From Bacteroidales bacterium (GTDB lineage Bacteria > Bacteroidota > Bacteroidia > Bacteroidales > WRGA01), in the NCBI GenBank assembly GCA_031279795.1, contig JAITHZ010000358.1:1-8001 (forward strand): DNA of 8,001 nt. Reading direction: 5' to 3'. The notes below the pieces were generated by a model, which saw only the letters and a program-made list of their open reading frames with translations, was not told the origin of the DNA and searched no databases. Made by a program: the position numbers and the translations under genes. Positions 1 through 6,210 of this stretch are shown one piece after another. Each line of letters starts with the position of its first letter. The stretch's first letter is position 1.

Positions 1-16
1 ATAAAAATGAAAAAAA

Positions 17-478
17 ATGAAAAAAAACACCTTGCTGGTTCTGTTCATTGCTGTGGCTATGGCCTCGTGCAATGGACAGACGCCGACACCGACCCAAACA
101 AGCAACAAAGCGCCAGCAGCAAAAACAATCCATTTGACAAAAGCCGATTTTTTATCAAAAGTGGTTGATTATGAATCAAATCCTGAAAAATGGATTTATA
201 AAGGTGATAAACCAGCCATCATCGACTTTTATGCATCGTGGTGCGGCCCTTGTCGAATGATAGCCCCTTGGCTGGAAGAGTTAGCTACTGAATATGATGG
301 GAAAATTTACATATATAAGATAAATACCGAAAAAGAAAAAGAACTGGCTACTGCTTTCGGTATCACAAGTATTCCGACTTTGCTGTTCATTCCAATGCGT
401 GATCCGCCGAGAATGGCGCAGGGAGCACTTCCGAAAGAGCAACTGAAAGAAGCGATTGAAGAGGTGTTGTTGAAATGA
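17..478 (+). CDS. Thioredoxin-family lipoprotein, exported (TrxP-like)
   Basis: The protein has 153 residues. It begins with a lipoprotein signal peptide: Lys2-Lys3, a hydrophobic stretch from about 5 to 14, and a lipobox-like M-A-S-C with Cys18 as the lipidation site. A Pro/Thr/Gln-rich linker (about 19-36) precedes a complete thioredoxin fold. The redox motif is W75-C76-G77-P78-C79 and the cis-proline is Pro120 in S-I-P-T. WCGPC is the classical thioredoxin active site, so a dithiol-disulfide exchange role outside the cytoplasm is expected. Its domain resembles the exported TrxP type described in Bacteroides; that link is from memory. No acidic export signal follows Cys18, so I infer an anchor facing the periplasm. 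An ATG at position 7 is in another frame that stops early, so the start at 17 is used. Its promoter lies outside the window. Thioredoxin fold is certain; the partner proteins are unknown. Confidence 0.93.
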   Translation: MKKNTLLVLFIAVAMASCNGQTPTPTQTSNKAPAAKTIHLTKADFLSKVVDYESNPEKWIYKGDKPAIIDFYASWCGPCRMIAPWLEELATEYDGKIYIYKINTEKEKELATAFGITSIPTLLFIPMRDPPRMAQGALPKEQLKEAIEEVLLK

Positions 479-747
479 GAATATCTTTCTGAGAATAAAA
501 ATTGTTGATACTGCTGACTTAGTTGAAAAAATTATCTCGGCATGAGCAGCAAGGTTGTCATGTCAAAAAGTCACTACAAAAACTGACAATTGGATTTTTC
601 TGTTAAGTGGCGTTAAGCAAAAGGAGATTTGATGTTAAATAATTACAAATACTGCATTAGATAGCCGAAGTGAACAAAATTTGTATTTACTTTGACGGTG
701 AATTTCGTTAAAACAAACAATCATTTATTATAAAAATTAATTAACAG
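479..747. other. Intergenic region upstream of htrA
   Basis: This AT-rich 269-base spacer has no convincing gene. It contains two copies of GTTAAG exactly ten bases apart (602-607 and 612-617), a possible regulator site. It also contains a TA-n-TTTG sequence at 688-694, one base shorter than the Bacteroidota -7 consensus and without a TTG at the right distance, so I do not call it a promoter. No clear terminator hairpin follows the thioredoxin gene, so read-through into htrA is possible. Confidence 0.5.
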
Positions 748-2220
748 ATGAGAACTTTTTCAAAGACATTAGGCTTAATTGCATTAGTAGCCACAGTAAG
801 CGCAGGGGTATCTTTAGGAATTTATTCGTACAAGGAAAATCAACACAAATCATCCGCCAATGAATCAACTTTCAGCGGACAGGTTCCGGGCAAACAGGTA
901 TGGTTTACGGATGCAGCAGCTGCAAATCCTGATTTTTCGGCAGCAGCTGAGAAATCAGTACATGGCGTAGTACACATCAAATCGACCGTCGTTCAGCAAA
1001 CGCGCTATCGCTCGCAAGACCCGTTTTTTGAATTTTTCTTCGGGCAACGAGAATTTGAAGCCCCATCTCCGCGAACCCAGGAAGGAATCGGTTCGGGCGT
1101 AATAATTTCGAACGATGGCTACATCATTACCAACAATCACGTGATTGACAATGCCGAGAAAATAGAAGTTACGTTGAACGACAAACGGGCTTTCGACGCA
1201 AAATTGATTGGCGCTGACCCTTATACCGACATTGCGCTGCTCAAGATAGACGCCGATAATCTTCCGATCATTCCCTTCGGAGACTCGGATAAACTCCGCA
1301 TCGGCGAATGGGTGCTGGCAATCGGAAACCCCTTTAATCTGACTTCTACCGTGACGGCAGGAATCGTCAGCGCCAAGGCACGCAGCATCGGCATCGGGAA
1401 AAAACTGGGCATCGAATCGTTTATACAGACAGATGCAGCAGTAAATCCCGGAAACAGCGGAGGAGCATTGGTTAATACAACAGGCGAACTGGTTGGCATT
1501 AACACCGCAATAGCCACAATGACAGGAAATTACGAAGGCTACTCTTTTGCTGTACCCATCAGCATTGCCAGCAAGGTTGTGTCCGACTTGAAACAGTTTG
1601 GAACAGTGCAACGCGCGCTTATGGGGGTTAATATCAGAGACATTAATGCGGATTTTGCCAAAGAAAAGAACTTGGATGTGCTGGAAGGCGTTTATATTGA
1701 ATCGGTTAGCGAACGCAGCTCTGCAATGGAAGCAGGGATTGAAGCTGGCGACGTCATCACGGAAATAAACGGCATAAAAGTAAAATCGGCCAATGAACTG
1801 CAAGAACAAATCAACCGTTACCGTCCTGGCGACAAGATTGTAGTAAAAGGCTTCCGCGGCAAAACAGCAAAAACATTTAACCTGACCTTAAAAAACCGGC
1901 AAGGCACTACCGAAATAACCAAAGAAAAAGGACTGGAAATTCTGGGCGCTGCATTTAAAGAACTTACTCCTGAGTTGAAAAAACAGTTGGGCATTTCGTA
2001 TGGTGTTCAAGTTGCCGGACTGACTGATGGCAAATTTCAAACGGCAGGCATTCGAAAAGGATTTATTATTACAAAAATAAACAACCAACCGGTTAAATCG
2101 CAAGCAGACGTCGAAACCATGACCGGAAAAATTCTGGCATCCGACGAACAGGCTCTGTTTATTACAGGCGTTTATCCCAATGGAAAAACAGGATTTTATG
2201 CAATTGATTTGTCTGAATAA
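748..2220 (+). CDS. htrA: HtrA/DegP (Do-family) periplasmic serine protease with two PDZ domains
   Basis: This 490-residue protein has the full length and layout of DegP/DegQ. A signal or signal-anchor segment spans about 5-27, with no lipobox cysteine. The trypsin-like protease domain (about 60-280) carries the catalytic triad His131 (T-N-N-H-V), Asp161 (Y-T-D-I-A-L-L) and Ser237 (G-N-S-G-G-A). A loop with D-P-F-F near residue 91 is typical of the LA loop. PDZ1 spans about 288-385 and PDZ2 about 395-488. The family degrades or refolds misfolded envelope proteins, and the PDZ domains control oligomerisation and substrate binding. All key residues are present, so it should be active. The ATG at 748 gives a proper export signal. 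A downstream hairpin probably ends the transcript. DegP and DegQ cannot be told apart here. Confidence 0.97.
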   Translation: MRTFSKTLGLIALVATVSAGVSLGIYSYKENQHKSSANESTFSGQVPGKQVWFTDAAAANPDFSAAAEKSVHGVVHIKSTVVQQTRYRSQDPFFEFFFGQREFEAPSPRTQEGIGSGVIISNDGYIITNNHVIDNAEKIEVTLNDKRAFDAKLIGADPYTDIALLKIDADNLPIIPFGDSDKLRIGEWVLAIGNPFNLTSTVTAGIVSAKARSIGIGKKLGIESFIQTDAAVNPGNSGGALVNTTGELVGINTAIATMTGNYEGYSFAVPISIASKVVSDLKQFGTVQRALMGVNIRDINADFAKEKNLDVLEGVYIESVSERSSAMEAGIEAGDVITEINGIKVKSANELQEQINRYRPGDKIVVKGFRGKTAKTFNLTLKNRQGTTEITKEKGLEILGAAFKELTPELKKQLGISYGVQVAGLTDGKFQTAGIRKGFIITKINNQPVKSQADVETMTGKILASDEQALFITGVYPNGKTGFYAIDLSE

Positions 2221-2282
2221 TAGTTAATTAAGATATTAAACAGATAGAATTATAAACATTTTGCCGAAAAAAGCATTATATA

Positions 2283-2308
2283 TAGGAAGTCGTTTTTGCG
2301 GCTTCCTA
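2283..2308 (+). terminator. Probable terminator after htrA
   Basis: A ten-base-pair stem pairs 2283-2292 with 2299-2308 around a six-base loop (one G-T wobble). It sits 62 bases after the htrA stop. The T-run (2323-2328) is about 14 bases beyond the stem rather than directly after it, so efficiency is uncertain. It separates htrA from rpoD. Confidence 0.55.
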
Positions 2309-2373
2309 ATATGTTTGAATTATTTTTTGTAGAAAATAATGGCAAAAATGAACTATATCTCTGTATTTTTTTA

Positions 2374-2381
2374 TACCTTTG
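2374..2381 (+). promoter_or_regulatory. Candidate rpoD promoter, -7 box TACCTTTG
   Basis: TACCTTTG matches the Bacteroidota -7 consensus TAnnTTTG exactly and lies 33 bases before the rpoD start, predicting a short leader. No TTG is found 19-21 bases upstream, so the -33 element is poor and the call rests on one box. Confidence 0.5.
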
Positions 2382-2414
2382 CCGCCATTTCTATGTTCAT
2401 AAGCTTTAGACAAG

Positions 2415-3275
2415 ATGAGACAATTAAAGATTACTAAATCAATCACTAATCGTGAGAGTGCGTCATTAGACAAATACCTGCAAGAAATTGGCAGAGAAGA
2501 TTTAATCTCTGTAGAAGAAGAGGTTGAGTTGGCGCAGCGTATCAAAAAAGGCGACCGTTTAGCATTGGAAAAATTGACAAGAGCCAACCTGCGCTTCGTC
2601 GTTTCTGTGGCAAAACAGTATCAAAATCAAGGACTTAGCCTCCCAGACTTAATCAATGAAGGAAATTTGGGACTGATAAAGGCCGCCGAAAAATTCGACG
2701 AAACACGAGGCTTCAAGTTCATTTCCTATGCCGTATGGTGGATTCGTCAATCAATCCTGCAAGCTTTGGCCGAACAGTCGCGCATCGTTCGTTTGCCTTT
2801 GAACCAAGTTGGGTCGCTGAACAAAATCAAGAAAACCCTTTCGAAATTTGAACAAGAAAATGAACGCGCTCCTTCGGCAGAAGAACTGGCAGAAGAGTTG
2901 GATATTCCAGTAGACAAGATTTCCGACACAATGAAAGTTTCTGGACGCCATATCTCCGTTGATGCTCCTTTTGTAGAAGGCGAAGACAACAATTTGCTTG
3001 ATGTGCTGGTAAACGACGATTCCCCGATTGCCGACCGCTCCCTCATCAATGAATCTCTGGCGAAAGAAATCGACCGTTCGTTATCAACCTTAACGGAACG
3101 GGAAAGCGAAATCATCAAGCTGTTTTTTGGTATCGGCTGTCAGGAAATGACACTGGAAGAAATTGGCGATAAATTCGGTCTCACACGCGAACGGGTGCGG
3201 CAAATTAAAGAGAAAGCCATCCGCCGACTACGCCAAAACTCACGCAGTAAATTGTTGAAAAGCTATTTAGGATAA
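2415..3275 (+). CDS. rpoD: Primary RNA polymerase sigma factor (sigma-70 family, Bacteroidota type)
   Basis: The protein has 286 residues and directs core RNA polymerase to housekeeping promoters. Region 1.2 (about 16-46) is followed by region 2 (about 52-122), which has the conserved L-R-F-V-V, D-L-I-N-E-G-N-L-G-L and Y-A-V-W-W-I-R-Q segments for core binding and -10 melting. Region 3 spans about 130-205. Region 4 (about 218-280) has the helix-turn-helix with L-E-E-I-G and T-R-E-R-V-R-Q-I. There is no region 1.1, so it is much shorter than E. coli RpoD, as is usual for the primary sigma factor of Bacteroidota. That group reads TTG / TAnnTTTG promoters, and sequences of this kind occur in the window (3674-3703). 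The ATG at 2415 gives the usual family N-terminus. It appears to be a single-gene unit between two hairpins. A second housekeeping-like sigma factor is the only real alternative. Confidence 0.96.
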   Translation: MRQLKITKSITNRESASLDKYLQEIGREDLISVEEEVELAQRIKKGDRLALEKLTRANLRFVVSVAKQYQNQGLSLPDLINEGNLGLIKAAEKFDETRGFKFISYAVWWIRQSILQALAEQSRIVRLPLNQVGSLNKIKKTLSKFEQENERAPSAEELAEELDIPVDKISDTMKVSGRHISVDAPFVEGEDNNLLDVLVNDDSPIADRSLINESLAKEIDRSLSTLTERESEIIKLFFGIGCQEMTLEEIGDKFGLTRERVRQIKEKAIRRLRQNSRSKLLKSYLG

Positions 3276-3285
3276 AATATTGTTA

Positions 3286-3320
3286 TATAAAAGGGCTGCA
3301 TTAAATGCAGCCCTTTTATA
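3286..3320 (+). terminator. Strong intrinsic terminator after rpoD
   Basis: A perfect 15-base-pair inverted repeat pairs 3286-3300 with 3306-3320 around the loop TTAAA. The GC-rich core GGGCTGCA is flanked by an A-run on the left and a T-run on the right, so it could stop transcription from either side. It starts 11 bases after the rpoD stop codon. Confidence 0.93.
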
Positions 3321-3399
3321 ATTGTGCGCGTCGTAGATACTTATTCCATCATGAAAAAATATGACAAATGAACGGATATGACTCTGCTAATTTAAATAT

Positions 3400-3429
3400 A
3401 AACTGACAAACATGTCTTTCAGTTTTTTT
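3400..3429 (+). terminator. Terminator-like hairpin with T7 tail
   Basis: AAACTGA (3400-3406) pairs with TCAGTTT (3419-3425), and a run of seven T (3423-3429) overlaps the end of the stem. An inner GACA/TGTC pairing (3405-3408 with 3413-3416) is an alternative fold. It is 80 bases beyond the rpoD terminator, so it may be a backup or may end a separate short transcript. Confidence 0.45.
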
Positions 3430-3466
3430 CAACTGTACAAATTGCTCTGTTTTTCAGAATATTTAC

Positions 3467-3502
3467 CATTTATGTACTGTATATCAAAATATTACATAAA
3501 TG
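3467..3502. repeat. Inverted repeat with 10-base arms
   Basis: CATTTATGTA (3467-3476) is repeated as its exact reverse complement at 3493-3502, with a 16-base spacer. It has no T-tail, so it is not an obvious terminator. It lies about 170 bases before the next promoter. Confidence 0.6.
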
Positions 3503-3510
3503 TAGCAAAG

Positions 3511-3543
3511 ATTGAAAAATGAAGTAGCTTTTCGATTTTCAAT
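3511..3543. repeat. Inverted repeat with 8-base arms, hairpin-forming
   Basis: ATTGAAAA (3511-3518) pairs with TTTTCAAT (3536-3543). After one A-A mismatch the stem can continue through 3520-3524 with 3530-3534 (including G-T pairs), leaving a five-base loop. It directly follows the 3467-3502 repeat. It is AT-rich, so chance is a real alternative. Confidence 0.45.
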
Positions 3544-3673
3544 TCTCCAAATAATAATATTTACTTATAAATGTTAATTGAGGTTATTTGCAATAAACTT
3601 GAATTTCAAATAATTAACATGTTTTCAACAGCTATGTTCAAAAAAATTATGCTTAAAAGTGCATGATTGATGC

Positions 3674-3703
3674 TTGAAAAACCAGCTATTCATATTAATT
3701 TTG
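3674..3703 (+). promoter_or_regulatory. Bacteroidota-type promoter for the Mur-like/DUF4924/rfbD/nspC operon
   Basis: TTG at 3674-3676 and TAATTTTG at 3696-3703 match the -33 and -7 (TAnnTTTG) elements used by the Bacteroidota primary sigma factor, with the expected 19-base spacing. Transcription would start near 3708-3712, leaving a leader of about 20 bases before the ATG at 3732. This is the best promoter in the window and supports 3732 over the TTG at 3717 as the start codon. Confidence 0.8.
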
Positions 3704-3731
3704 CAGTAAATTTATTTTGGAATCAATTTTT

Positions 3732-4706
3732 ATGAATAAACTTGAAAATAAGCTTTCTACGGCGAAATGGATTCATCTGATTTCTCTCGGAAACAAGATG
3801 ATGTTCGATTTAGCCATTTCTCTCAAGAAAATGGGATATGAGGTTAGCGGTTCATACAAGGGCATTGGCCTGCATGATTTTATTCGGCTGGAAAAAGCGG
3901 GAATAGAGATCAAGCAAGACGCAAAGGATTTAAAAGCTATTGGCAAAGATATTCTGGCTGTAGTTCCGGCGACGGAGTTTGACAGTAACAATCCAGAACT
4001 GTTGATTTGCAAGGAAGAAGGCGTTTTAATCACCTCATTACCGGAATTTATTTTCGAATGTGCAAAAAACAAGGTGCGAGTGGTTGTATCCGGAAGCAAA
4101 AACCGGTCTTTTATGCTCTCGCTTGTACTGCATATGCTAAACATGCAGCGCATCGAATTTGACTATTTCATCCAGACGCCTGTTAACGGCTTCGAACAGT
4201 TAGTCAAACTGAGCGCCAATTCACGAATTGCCATCATCGAAGGCAACGAGTTTTTTACTTCCATAGCCGATAAACAGCCGATTCTGCATTTTCTCCGTCC
4301 CCATATTGCTTTGATTACCGACATCAACTGGTCTCCTTCCCCACTCTACGAGGATTCCAACAAATATATTGACATCTTCCGAAAATTTGTTGAACAAATC
4401 GAGCGAAATGGTAAACTGATTTACTGCGAAAATGCCGAAAATGTACAGGAACTGGCTGCTTTGGTACGCGAAGACATTACGGCCATTCCTTACGATCTCC
4501 CAACTGTTCGCGAAACGGCTGCTGAGTTGCTCATGGAGACCCGCTTCGGCGATATTCCAATCGCCATTCCCTGCGATTTTCCCAAGTACGAATTTTTACA
4601 GCAAATAAACGGCGCAAGACTTCTATGCCGACAACTGGGCGTTCAAGATCGTGATTTCTACTCATTTCTTTCGGATTATACGTTAAAAAAAGATAATTCA
4701 TGCTAA
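3732..4706 (+). CDS. Mur-ligase-like protein, probable Mpl/MurC-derived pseudoenzyme
   Basis: The protein has 324 residues from the ATG at 3732; a TTG at 3717 would add five but sits too close to the predicted transcription start. Residues 12-115 resemble the N-terminal Rossmann domain of MurC/Mpl, with I-H-L-I-S-L-G and G-Y-E-V-S-G-S. Residues 116-305 resemble the central ATPase domain, with I-I-E-G-N-E-F-F-T-S and a final I-N-G-A-R-L-L-C. Active sites are degraded. The P-loop G-T-H-G-K-T/S reads G121-S-K-N-R125-S, losing the lysine. The W-D-H motif reads W200-S-P. The GIGGxGM loop reads S-L-G-N-K-M-M. The C-terminal ligase domain is absent (family about 450 residues). The frame is intact and clean, so I infer a maintained non-catalytic protein, perhaps binding a peptidoglycan precursor or regulating Mpl. 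It heads an operon and overlaps the next gene by 7 bases. The Mur relationship is fairly sure; the function is unknown. Confidence 0.82.
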   Translation: MNKLENKLSTAKWIHLISLGNKMMFDLAISLKKMGYEVSGSYKGIGLHDFIRLEKAGIEIKQDAKDLKAIGKDILAVVPATEFDSNNPELLICKEEGVLITSLPEFIFECAKNKVRVVVSGSKNRSFMLSLVLHMLNMQRIEFDYFIQTPVNGFEQLVKLSANSRIAIIEGNEFFTSIADKQPILHFLRPHIALITDINWSPSPLYEDSNKYIDIFRKFVEQIERNGKLIYCENAENVQELAALVREDITAIPYDLPTVRETAAELLMETRFGDIPIAIPCDFPKYEFLQQINGARLLCRQLGVQDRDFYSFLSDYTLKKDNSC

Positions 4707-5239
4707 TTGCATCCCAGAAAAAGAAAGAAAATATCGCAGAATATTTGCTCTACCTGTGGCAGATCGAAGACTTGCTTCGCGCCTGCCGCTTCGACATGCA
4801 CACCATTCAGCAACAGATAATTGACAAATACGACCAATCGGAAGATGTGAAAAAACAGATGAGCGAATGGTATGAAAACCTTGTCAACATGATGCAAAAC
4901 GAACAAGTGACACAACAGGGGCATTTATCAATTTCGCAAAACATACTGACCAATTTGACCGATTTACATCTTCGCCTGTTGAAATCGCCGCAGGAAACAC
5001 TTTATATATCAGCCTACTATTCCGCTTTGCCATTTATTGTTGAACTGCGCAGCAAAGCCGGCGAAAATGTAAAAGGCGAAATCGAAACATGTTTCTCGGC
5101 CATGTATGGCGTATTGTTATTGAAGTTACAACAAAAAAAAATTTCCGATGAAACACAGGCTGCTATTCACCAGATTGGAAAACTTTTGTCAATTTTGGCG
5201 GAAAAATACAACAAGAACACTTCCGAGATTGTTAATTAA
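4700..5239 (+). CDS. DUF4924 family protein, function unknown
   Basis: This 179-residue protein opens with M-L-I-A, a Lys-rich stretch, then N-I-A-E-Y-L-L-Y-L-W-Q-I-E-D-L-L-R. That is the start I associate with DUF4924, a family known mainly from Bacteroidota; the match is from memory. It looks almost wholly alpha-helical and cytoplasmic, with no signal peptide, membrane segment, cysteine-metal motif or recognisable catalytic site. Charged, Gln-rich helices (about 35-75 and 135-172) suggest a helical bundle or protein-binding role. Its ATG lies within the last codons of the Mur-like gene (ATGCTAA, 7-base overlap), so the two are probably translationally coupled. I recall DUF4924 genes next to rfbD in Bacteroides, and rfbD follows here after 40 bases. 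No function should be assumed from this context alone. Confidence 0.85.
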   Translation: MLIASQKKKENIAEYLLYLWQIEDLLRACRFDMHTIQQQIIDKYDQSEDVKKQMSEWYENLVNMMQNEQVTQQGHLSISQNILTNLTDLHLRLLKSPQETLYISAYYSALPFIVELRSKAGENVKGEIETCFSAMYGVLLLKLQQKKISDETQAAIHQIGKLLSILAEKYNKNTSEIVN

Positions 5240-5279
5240 ATAATAGATAACCTTTATATTCATTTTACAATTCAACAAT

Positions 5280-6191
5280 ATGATAACACACGAAACCGAA
5301 CGACATACTCACTCGAACACTCCTGGGGTTTTGATCACTGGAGCAAATGGCCAGCTGGGAAACGAACTTCGCCGGGCCGCAGTAGAATATGGGCGATTTC
5401 GGTATGTTTTTACTGATGTCGAAGAACTGGATATCACCAACTTGGCAGCCATAAAAAATTGCCTGACCAAAAACGACATCGCATATATCGTAAACTGCGC
5501 CGCTTACACGGCCGTCGACAAGGCGGAGGACGATGCTGCACTTTGTTACAAAATCAACCGCGATGCAGTTGAAAATCTTGCAGTTGCAGCCAAAGAACAT
5601 GCAGCCAGACTGATTCACGTTTCCACCGATTATGTTTTTGACGGGAAAAATTACCGTCCCTATATCGAAACCGACCCCGTTTGTCCGGAATCAATCTACG
5701 GCAAGTCCAAACTCGCTGGCGAACAAACAGTGCAGACGGTATTGCCCGAAAGCATCATCATCCGTACCGCATGGTTGTATTCCGCCTTCGGGAACAATTT
5801 TGTGAAAACAATGCTCCGTCTTGGAAAAGAACGCGACTCGCTCAACGTGGTATTCGACCAGACTGGCACACCTACCAATGCGTTTGATTTAGCCATTGCA
5901 ATTTGCGAAATTTTGCTTTTCTCTGAAAACAATTCCTTTAAACCAGGCATTTATCACTATTCGAACGAAGGCGTATGCAGTTGGTACGATTTTGCAAAAA
6001 GCATTTTCCGACTTGCCAGCATGAACAGTATGAAGGTGAATCCAATCGAAGGAAAAGATTATCCGGCAAAAGCTCCCCGTCCGCATTACAGTGTTCTGAA
6101 TAAAAAGAAAATAAAAGAAACATTTGGCATCGTCATCCCGCATTGGGAAAGCAGTCTGAATGAGACAATGAATCGCTTGGAGAATTTTTAA
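5280..6191 (+). CDS. rfbD: dTDP-4-dehydrorhamnose reductase
   Basis: This cytoplasmic enzyme (RmlD/RfbD) catalyses the last step of dTDP-L-rhamnose synthesis, reducing dTDP-4-dehydro-L-rhamnose with NAD(P)H. It has 303 residues and an extended-SDR fold. The nucleotide loop is G21-A-N-G-Q-L-G27, N-C-A-A-Y-T-A-V-D-K follows at 72-81, S-T-D-Y-V-F-D-G at 115-122, and the catalytic Y140-G-K-S-K144 is intact. The C-terminal half has the substrate-domain signatures R-T-A-W-L-Y, G-N-N-F-V-K-T-M and P-A-K-A-P-R-P. The match to Bacteroides RfbD is strong. About 15 polar residues (His/Thr-rich) precede the first strand and are not usual. No ATG lies closer to it (only a TTG at 5331), so I keep the ATG at 5280. 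It is third in the operon. The rmlA, rmlB and rmlC genes are not in the window. Rhamnose is used in surface polysaccharides. Confidence 0.95.
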   Translation: MITHETERHTHSNTPGVLITGANGQLGNELRRAAVEYGRFRYVFTDVEELDITNLAAIKNCLTKNDIAYIVNCAAYTAVDKAEDDAALCYKINRDAVENLAVAAKEHAARLIHVSTDYVFDGKNYRPYIETDPVCPESIYGKSKLAGEQTVQTVLPESIIIRTAWLYSAFGNNFVKTMLRLGKERDSLNVVFDQTGTPTNAFDLAIAICEILLFSENNSFKPGIYHYSNEGVCSWYDFAKSIFRLASMNSMKVNPIEGKDYPAKAPRPHYSVLNKKKIKETFGIVIPHWESSLNETMNRLENF

Positions 6192-6210
6192 CCTGCTTAT
6201 AAATACAATT

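Larger units (their letters stand above)
3276..3716. other. AT-rich intergenic region between rpoD and the Mur-like operon
   Basis: This is the longest gene-free stretch in the window, at 441 bases. In order it holds the rpoD terminator (3286-3320), a second terminator-like hairpin (3400-3429), an inverted repeat with 10-base arms (3467-3502), another with 8-base arms (3511-3543), and a promoter at its right end (3674-3703). I see no open reading frame with coding character and no recognisable tRNA or known RNA family. The run of hairpins leaves room for a small RNA or a regulatory region. Confidence 0.7.

Noticed and set aside
7..16. ATG at position 7 as the start of the first gene
   Set aside because: It is in a different frame from the thioredoxin and stops early. 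Only the ATG at 17 yields the signal peptide and lipobox.
632..664. Ten-codon mini-ORF with a GGAG motif (623-626) upstream of htrA
   Set aside because: The spacing looks like a Shine-Dalgarno site, but Bacteroidota rarely rely on one and a frame this short is expected by chance. I see no leader-peptide codon pattern.
681..720. Possible promoter with TA-n-TTTG at 688-694 before htrA
   Set aside because: The box is one base short of TAnnTTTG and no TTG lies 19-21 bases upstream.
955..1809. Long (284-codon) open frame on the - strand inside htrA
   Set aside because: It lies entirely antisense to an unmistakable protease gene. Its translation is rich in Cys, Phe and Tyr with no recognisable domain. 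It is a codon-bias shadow.
2306..2587. 93-codon open frame on the - strand overlapping the rpoD start
   Set aside because: It covers the rpoD promoter region and the conserved region 1.2 coding sequence, and its translation shows no family features.
3717..3731. TTG start for the Mur-like gene, adding five residues
   Set aside because: The predicted transcription start is near 3708-3712, leaving almost no leader. An ATG at 3732 follows immediately and gives a normal N-terminus.
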